This document shows, one piece after another, positions 58,301 to 64,000 of a DNA stretch of 64,000 nucleotides; the stretch's first letter is position 1, and every line of letters begins with the position of its first letter. A model generated the notes under the pieces. It was not told where the DNA came from, searched no databases, and was given only the letters and a program-made list of their open reading frames with translations. The stretch comes from Liolophura sinensis (Eukaryota; Mollusca; Polyplacophora; Chitonida; Chitonidae). The stretch is from positions 10,481,606-10,545,605 of the forward strand of contig NC_088305.1 in the NCBI RefSeq assembly GCF_032854445.1, written 5' to 3'. Made by a program: the position numbers and the translations under genes.

Positions 58301-61300
58301 AAATATTTTGTGAAGTATATTTTTGTAAGAACTAGAGGGCTGTGTAGACTGTTATTTGGCCGATTTTGTATTTTAGACCTGTTATATCTCATTATTTTGT
58401 AATCTCCAGAACCTGGTTTTAAGAAGTCATAACCAGAGATTTTTGGCCAAAAAAATCAGTCAGCAAAAGTCCAGTCAAATTTCTGCTATTATTTTAGAAT
58501 AGCCCAAACAAATAGTTTCATAAAATGACAGAATGTGTGACCTTTCAAAATATGTAAACCGGCCCTGATAGCACAGTTGGTAGAGCGTTTGCTTCGGGGC
58601 GGTAGATTCATAGTCAATCCTGGGCAGGTCACACCTAAGACCTTAAAAGAGACGAAGTTGTAACTTCCTCACTTGACGTTCAGCATTAGGGGGATAGTAC
58701 AATGACTGAATGACCCAAATCAGTATAATGACTAGGGCGGAGCGGCTTACTTGTCTCTAGTAAGTGGTCTCAGTGAAGCAGCACTAGATGAAAGAGCAGT
58801 GGAAATCCATCCTGCAACAAGGGGCACATTACATACACTCTAAGGACTCCTTCGTCGTCATATGACTAAAAAATTGTTAAGTATGACATTAAATGCCAAG
58901 CACCCACTCAAAATAGGTGATATTTGTGAATATTCATGAAGCTTTTTAAACTGAAGAATCGGAAATGTAATAATTTACTTCAAGGTAATAATTTGAGCTA
59001 TGCACGGTAAATCTACTGCGGATGGTTGTGGGTTTTACCATAATGCTGGGGGCAGTCGTATAAGTGAAATGTTCTTGAGTACAGCGTAAAACACCAGTCA
59101 ACTAAATAAATAAATCATGGTAAATCCAGAAAGTTTCATTTGATAAATGAATATGGATTTTTCAGTGAAAGTCTCCGATATAGACACATGCTAAGCATTA
59201 TCATACATAATACACTTTTGAAAGTGTGTCATGTCCTGCGCATAGGATGTCTGTATTTAATTACTTTCAACATTCTCATTGGTCATCCATTGTTTTCCAA
59301 ACAATAACTGCACTAAGAACCTAAAGGACTTTAAATTTTGACCAAAAAAGTGTACTTTTGAAGGTAATAAATGTCATAAGATATTACTTTTGGAGCTGAA
59401 CCTTAAATTTCGCCAGTAGGATATCATCTTAATCATAGTAATAAACCTCTCAACACCTGTCTAAAATCAATAGAGCTGTCAAAATTAGAGCTCTCAAAAT
59501 TAGAGCTCTCAAAATTAGAGCTCTCAAAATTAGAGCTCTCAAAATTAGAGCTCTAAAAACTAGAGCTGTCAAAATTAGAGCTCTCAAAATTAGAGCTGTC
59601 AAAATTAGAGCTTTCAAAACTAGAGGTCTCAAAACTAGAGCTCTCAAAATTAGAGCTTTCAAAACTAGAGCTCTCAAAATTAGGAGGAATGATCTGCTTA
59701 GTGGCAGACTAGGATATGTGATCAAATTGTTTTGTGTTTTATAAACTTGAGATCAAGTTCTAAAAGCCGCTTGATCTATACTTAACTTTTGCATATACAT
59801 ACATAGCATGAGATAAAGACTCTCTGAATTTGCATGTTATTTTGTGTTCTTTAGATGAGGAACCACTTGATAGCGCTCCACCCCGATAACTGGCGACTCT
59901 TGGAGACAATTCAGAAGGCTGTAATGGTGATTGTACTTGAGGATGTCTCCCCAAAGGATGAAACTGAGGTAGGTGGGGCGTTGTGATGGAGGGGTTTGGA
60001 GGGGTGGGTGCGGGGTAGGGTGTACGATGATCCTGGAAATCATGTACATGTGGCCGATGGACAACTCAGGTCCAAGCTGGGTGGACTTTTTTTTTTTTTG
60101 TAATGCATGAGTATATGTACTACAATACAACAAATCATCATCACAAAGGCAGGAAGAAACTACACAGCTGAGCCTCACATTATTTTAGGCAGGAAATGTT
60201 ACAGATTCATATTTGAATGTATGTACCTTAATTCCTTAACCTTTTCACTTATGAAAGAGTGATTTTCAGTACAACTTTTGCATATTTAGGGATCCCGTTC
60301 TTCCCGAACGGGATCCCTATTGTAATCTTTCTGTTTTTTCTTATTATTATTATTTTTTTTTTTTTCACCGACTTTGTTAGCAAGGAAACTTTTACACCGT
60401 TCAACATAGAGGTCCCAAATTTTGCACACATATTCTAGCGGTGAATATCTCGGGACAAATTCTCCATTTTTTTGCTATGTCACGTGGTTCGGCCGCCATA
60501 TTGATTTTTGGGTAAAACCTTTAAAAATCTTCTCAAGAACCACTGAACCGATCATTTTCAAATTTGACATGCGGCTAGAAGGTTACGAGTTCTTTAAAGT
60601 TTGCAAAAATGGTTCACTTGCGGTCAAAACTCTGGAAGCTCGCCATTGGTCGAAGTTGTGACGTCACAAAAAGTTCTGAAATCTCAATTGTTCTCAACGT
60701 ATTCTGATGTATCTTGAGCGGCTGATTCCGAATCTGCTTGTATTTTTTGCATATCTGTGTAACTTTTTGAGATATAGGTAAAAAACTCAAAAAAGTGACG
60801 TAATTTCAATGGCCTGTAACTCGAGAACTATGGGAGCTAGAAACATGCAACCTGCACGAAATTGTAGCTCAAGACGTGCTCTTTTGAGCATTGGTCAACG
60901 GATTTGAGCTCCGATCAATAATTTTCTCGCTAGAATCATTTAAATGACAACACCGTTTTTTGTTTAGAAAAAGATGAGAATCCTATTGCTTTAAAAATGG
61001 AGTTAGATGGGGACTGGACTGGATTTATAGTATTTGACCTGATGCTTTCGGCTACACTGTCCGTGATCTCCCGAAACGGTTGTAGGATGACATTCAGCTA
61101 TACAGTACTCTATAAAATGACGTAGAGTTCTAACTACAACAGCAAACGACGCGGACCTGCAAAAGTTAGGTTTGTTTTGCGCAGGCCTTGTCTTCTTTAC
61201 TATATGCTAACCAGGCCAGGGTGATTGGCAGACATCACCATATGCCCTGGTCCATGTGTTGACTTTCTAACAACGGCCTAGATATCAGTAGAGCTGTGAG

Positions 61301-62701
61301 TCTGTGCAAGGCAGGTCGCGGATTGAGACATAAAAGTACAAACTATGATTTTTCTTCTTTCTTTCTTTTCTCTTACCGCTGACGCCTGTCAGTCATGTCA
61401 GAGTTCGATCCAAGCTTAGCCAATTTGGCAGGCGATGAAAATGTTGTGAATTTCAAGGTTTTAAGTAGGCTGCTAGGCGTAGTTGGATGTTCCGATCACG
61501 AGTCTGGTGTTTTTTTCTTTCTCCGACGCACGGTTTTATCGCCAATTACCATGAAAAAGTGCAATTTTGTCATAAAACAGATTTACCACATTCGGCACAT
61601 TTACATCAACTTGTTGTTACAAGGGCCGTGTATTATTGGTTGGGGAAAATGTCATCGATTCGATCCGGGATCCCGGCCTAGGATCTGCTATTCGCAGATC
61701 CATTCTAGTTTAAGTCTGATTTTGGAGACAAAACTACACAGGTTAGATTGGCCAGCTTCAGAACTTCACAAAAAGTATGATTGTATCTGTCAACAGTGAT
61801 GAATGTCTTCAGAATATGCTTGAATAAACACCTTGCAAACATACAAAAAGGTTGAAGAATTACAGCACGCATTCTTGGGGTTTTACGCCATACACGTACA
61901 GAACAATTTTTCATACAACGTTGAAGAGTCATTAGAAGCGTGTACATTTACTGTGTCTTCTTGTGGCAGGATGAGCCCATGCTGCTAAAGTGCTGCAGAG
62001 TATCGTGCCGAGACACCAGACATGACACCCCACTTAGTCACATTATACCGACACCGGGTCAATCAGTCTTGTTTCCTTGCTCTAACCTCTCAGTGCTGAG
62101 CGCCAAGTGAGACACCAGACATGACACCCCACCTAGTCACATTATATCGACACCGGGTCAATCAGTCTTGTTTCCTTGCTCTAACCTCTTAGTGCTGAGC
62201 GCCAAGTGAGACACCAGACATGACACCCCACCTAGTCACATTATACCGACACCGGGTCAATCAGTCTTGTTTCCTTGCTCTAACCTCTCAGTGCTGAGCG
62301 CCAAGTGAGGCAGCAGCAGATACCAATTTATAGTCTTTGGTATATTTTTTTATGTTTTACTCTTAACTTTGGAATGGTCTGCACAATATTTTGAGGTGAC
62401 TCATTAAATGAATATTTGCCTGTATAAAACATCAGTGGTGTACCTCTGCCACACCGCCTTTTGAAAACTGAAAGCCTGAAATCAACTGTCATTCCTCAGT
62501 TTTCAAATATGTTGTCAGACAATACTGAATAAACAAATTTGTTGTGTCCTCTAAATGGCTAAATGTTCTAATGTGAGTGGTGTATTATTACGGTTTCAGA
62601 TATCCCAGCATGGAATGGCCGGAGACTCCACCAACCGATGGTTTGATAAAGCTACATCTGTGGTGGTGTTCAACAATGGGTTGCTGGCCTCGAACTGCGA
62701 C
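49400..62701 (+). CDS. CROT: Peroxisomal carnitine O-octanoyltransferase-like, seven coding exons, continues off right edge
   Basis: Exons: 49400-49526, 51567-51691, 52432-52613, 57199-57326, 57955-58160, 59855-59968 and 62600-62701. Phases match throughout, giving 328 residues. The protein starts MDGMDPDF (an in-frame ATG three codons later is possible) after acceptor CCTCAG. It shows TFQYQDSLPSLPLPSLDQTL, EKWWDQMAYLDFRYP, HYWPAKEGSQCERAG, FSTCKIPGIKRD, SPTHLVVLCRGQIFSFELV, NRWFDKATSVVVFNNG and ends ASNCD. In CROT the catalytic His follows CNCD directly, so it should be the first residue of the next exon, as residue 329 (human His 327). The enzyme transfers medium-chain acyl groups between CoA and carnitine so that peroxisomal beta-oxidation products can leave for mitochondria. 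It fits CROT better than CRAT because the THLVVLCRG and PGP-GALT stretches match. Exon 2 ends at a weak donor, GTCAGT. Confidence 0.93.
49712..49830 (+). repeat. SINE-A, 3' fragment
   Basis: GTAGGAAGGTCTTGCAGCAA, GATGGTCGTGGGTTCC, GTGAAATATTCTTAAGTAC and an AAATAAATAAATAAAT tail, in CROT intron 1. Confidence 0.8.
50409..51256. repeat. 34-bp minisatellite, about 24 copies, in CROT intron 1
   Basis: The unit is TTGACACCAGATGCCTCGCC plus CAATATGAGGATTA. Variants alternate GAGGATTATTG and GAGAGGTATTG. The first 26 bases (50409-50434) are an inverted partial unit. The array ends exactly where a SINE-A tail begins. Confidence 0.95.
51258..51440 (-). repeat. SINE-A, head-truncated, abutting the 34-bp array
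   Basis: TTTATTTGATTGGTGTTTTA through GGAAGCCAGTATGAGCTGGA to ACTCAAACTGAG. The head is missing. Confidence 0.85.
51893..52030 (-). repeat. SINE-A fragment
   Basis: TTAATTATTTGATTGGTG through CCAGCATTATAGTGGGAGG to CCATCCGCAGGTTGCTGAGG. CROT intron 2. Confidence 0.85.
52614..53470 (+). repeat. Tandem partial copies of CROT exon 3 and its splice boundaries
   Basis: At least five head-to-tail units follow exon 3 (52432-52613). Each contains the intron end GGTTGCTATGGTTACC, then a truncated exon piece ending TGAAGTATTGGGAACACCTC, AGGAAGTAAGTC (exon end plus donor), and the start of intron 3 (CTGTCAGTCACATGATCCAT). The first two-thirds of the exon is missing in every copy. Most copies carry stops (for example GTCTGTTAATG), so they are not alternative coding exons, but several keep a perfect donor. 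Confidence 0.9.
53480..54230. other. CROT intron 3, unique part
   Basis: AT-rich, with no exon supported. The flanking CROT exons join in phase without it. Confidence 0.5.
54236..57125. repeat. 33-bp minisatellite, about 87 copies, in CROT intron 3
   Basis: The unit is ATGGTTATGATGTGTCAAAC plus ACCCACCATCAGA, with point variants (ACTCACC, ATCCACC, ACCTACTATCAG, TTGTTATG). A few units lack the ATG triplet (30 bp). Because the unit is a multiple of three and has few stops, several frames stay open on both strands for hundreds of codons. The minus one (HHNHSDGGCLT repeat) extends antisense through CROT exon 4 to 57334. Composition and lack of any non-repeat domain argue against a gene. Confidence 0.97.
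57515..57606. repeat. 25-bp repeat, four copies
   Basis: TAACATGGGGACCTGTATAT plus GTGAC repeated in CROT intron 4. Confidence 0.85.
57690..57954 (+). repeat. Tandem copies of the CROT exon 5 acceptor
   Basis: Five upstream copies, roughly 48 bases apart, of the segment TTTCTTGTTTCAG followed by (A)GTCACAAGGGGACA, the junction at which exon 5 begins (57955). They start near 57703, 57748, 57792, 57843 and 57893. Those at 57703 and 57893 keep TTTCAG. Older, weaker copies may lie at 57460 and 57648. Confidence 0.85.
58558..58915 (+). repeat. SINE-B, full length
   Basis: GGCCCTGATAGCACAGTTGG with TAGAGCG, B-box-like AGTCAATCCTGGG, the body with AAGACCTTAAAAGAGACGAA and GCAGCACTAGATGAAAGAGC, and the 3' end AAGTATGACATTAAATGCCA plus AGCACCCACTC. 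This is the most complete of the three copies and serves as the family reference. CROT intron 5. Confidence 0.88.
59012..59116 (+). repeat. SINE-A, 3' fragment with internal deletion
   Basis: CTGCGGATGGTTGTGGGTTT, CGTATAAGTGAAATGTTCTT, GAGTACAGCGTAAAACACCA and an AAATAAATAAAT tail. Confidence 0.8.
59468..59690. repeat. 15-bp repeat, about 15 copies
   Basis: AGAGCTCTCAAAATT repeated with CTGTC and ACTAG variants. AGAGCTCT is itself a palindrome. CROT intron 5. Confidence 0.95.
60287..60319. repeat. 14-bp perfect hairpin, possible end of an element
   Basis: TAGGGATCCCGTTC, a 5-base loop TTCCC, then GAACGGGATCCCTA. About 650 bp of sequence with CGGCCGCCATATTGATTTTT-type segments follows and looks like a dispersed noncoding element. 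Its other end was not found. Confidence 0.7.
60320..61980. other. CROT intron 6, no exon supported
   Basis: Includes the possible element after the hairpin. Exons 59855-59968 and 62600-62701 are both phase 0 and join without an intermediate exon. Open stretches near 61395-61799 have no motif. Confidence 0.5.
62011..62308. repeat. 99-bp repeat, three tandem copies
   Basis: Copies start AGACACCAGACATGACACC at 62011, 62110 and 62209 and are nearly identical. A lone diverged copy is at 6738-6838. CROT intron 6. Confidence 0.92.
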
Positions 62702-62819
62702 GTAAGTACAGCCACTGTGTGAGGGATTTGTCTGCCAATCTAACATACAGTTAGGAATACATGTGCAAATAGATTCACAGGAACAAGTTTTTCTGCAAAA
62801 GGGGGGTGGGGGAGAGGAG

Positions 62820-62925
62820 GGGGCCACCGTGACCTGGTGGTTAGCATAAGCTACATGTGGGCACCTCTAAGCAATACAAGCACTCTTAGTCCAAGCCCAG
62901 CTCATGCAGATAGCTGTGGGCTCTG
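62820..62925 (+). repeat. Diverged SINE tRNA-like head
   Basis: GGGGCCACCGTGACCTGGTG, GTTAGCATAAGC, then AGTCCAAGCCCAGCTCATGC. Related to SINE-A. It is cut off by the start of the 32-bp array. Confidence 0.6.
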
Positions 62926-62934
62926 TAGTGAATT

Positions 62935-64000
62935 TATCTGCAGATACAAGCACTGTGTAGTGAATTTATCTGCAGATACAACCACTGTGTAGTGAATTTA
63001 TCTGCAGATACAACCACTGTGTAGTGAATTTATCTGCAGATACAACCACTGTGTAGTGAATTTATCTGCAGATACAAGCACTGTGTAGTGAATTTATCTG
63101 CAGATACAACCCTTGTGTAGTGAATTTATCTGCAGATACAAGCACTGTGTAGTGAATTTATCTGCAGATACAACCCTTGTGTAGTGAATTTATCTGCAGA
63201 TACAAGCACTGTGTAGTGAATTTATCTGCAGATACAACCACTGTGTAGTGAATTTATCTGCAGATACAACCCTTGTGTAGTGAATTTATCTGCAGATACA
63301 ACCTTTGTGTAGTGAATTTATCTGCAGATACAACCCTTGTGTAGTGAATTTATCTGCAGATACAACCACTGTAGCGAATTTATCTGCAGATACAACCACT
63401 GTGTAGTGAATTTATCTTCAGATACTACCACTGTGTAGTGAATTTATCTGCAGATACAACCACTGTGTAGTGAATTTATCTGCAGATACAACCACTGTGT
63501 AGTGAATTTATCTGCAGATACAAGCACTGTGTAGTGAATTTATCTGCAGATACAACCACTGTAGCGAATTTATCTTCAGATACTACCACTGTGTAGTGAA
63601 TTTATCTGCAGATACAACCACTGTGTAGTGAATTTATCTGCAGATACAACCACTGTGTAGTGAATTTATCTGCAGATACAACCACTGTGTAGTGAATTTA
63701 TCTGCAGATACAACCACTGTGTAGTGAATTTATCTTCAGATACAACCACTGTGTAGTGAATTTATCTGCAGATACAACCACTGTGTAGTGAATTTATCTT
63801 CAGATACTACCACTGTGCAGTGAATTTATCTGCAGATACAACCACTGTGTAGTGAATTTATCTGCAGATACAACCTTTGTGTGGTGAATTTATCTGCAGA
63901 TACAACCACTGTAGTGAATTTATCTGCAGAAACAACCACTGTGTAGTGAATTTATCAACACATACAACCTTTCTGTCGTAAATTTATCTGCAGATAGAGC
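62935..64000. repeat. 32-bp minisatellite, about 33 copies, continuing past the window
   Basis: The unit is GTAGTGAATTTATCTGCAGA plus TACAACCACTGT. Each unit contains the palindrome ATCTGCAGAT. It starts about 235 bp after CROT exon 7, so it separates that exon from the one expected to carry the catalytic His. Confidence 0.95.

Noticed and set aside
1-64000. CRISPR-like array (regular repeats at 4.2, 50.4 and 62.9 kb)
   Set aside because: The repeats are contiguous satellites without unique spacers, in a eukaryotic genome.

Overview
This is animal nuclear DNA. Protein-coding genes are broken into short exons with GT/AG introns, and most of the window is SINEs, minisatellites and decayed transposons. 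The most frequent repeat is a tRNA-headed SINE, with about twenty copies. From memory I associate this SINE type with molluscs and related lophotrochozoans, so a mollusc is my best guess, but no species can be named from the window.

Six genes or gene parts can be assembled exon by exon with consistent phases. (1) At the left edge on the minus strand (1085-1202) is the first coding exon of a carnitine acyltransferase. (2) On minus, 5570-10651, is a complete four-exon membrane-anchored short-chain dehydrogenase (SDR) of the retinol dehydrogenase/BDH1-like group. (3) On plus, 16655-22541, is a nine-coding-exon secreted zona pellucida (ZP) domain protein carrying one 1-base frameshift. (4) On minus, about 28570-35239, is a Thr-rich mucin-like gene with a signal-peptide exon. 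Its repeat array is split by a 4.5 kb LTR-retroelement remnant and contains frame breaks. (5) On minus, 42609-46049, is a second SDR with exactly the same intron phases and the same length for its first three coding exons as gene 2. (6) On plus, from 49400 to beyond the right edge, is a peroxisomal carnitine O-octanoyltransferase (CROT)-like gene. Seven coding exons (328 residues) lie in the window, and it stops just before the expected catalytic His.

The layout is therefore CROT-like, SDR, ZP, mucin, SDR, CROT: a pair of fatty-acyl/lipid-metabolism genes appears at both ends, with the outer genes pointing outwards. This suggests an old duplication with rearrangement. A ZP gene and a mucin-like gene, neither obviously related to lipid metabolism, sit between the pairs.

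Non-genic content includes three or four tRNA-derived SINE families, a Tc1-like transposon with TIRs and TA target site (22978-24492), a second Tc1 fragment (27382-28130), and a Ty3/Gypsy-type pol remnant. There is a GC-rich dispersed repeat next to degenerate zinc fingers (25 kb, second copy at 41.4 kb), a perfect 94-bp palindrome (30491-30584), and large minisatellites. Those have 33-bp units at 54.2-57.1 kb, 34-bp at 50.4-51.3 kb, 32-bp from 62.9 kb to the end, 84-bp at 35.5-36.2 kb and 51-bp coding units in the mucin. The long reading frames at 54-57 kb are by-products of a 33-bp (multiple of three) repeat, not genes. I saw no prokaryotic system, CRISPR array or canonical tRNA/rRNA gene. 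The most unusual structure is local duplication of splice boundaries inside the CROT gene.
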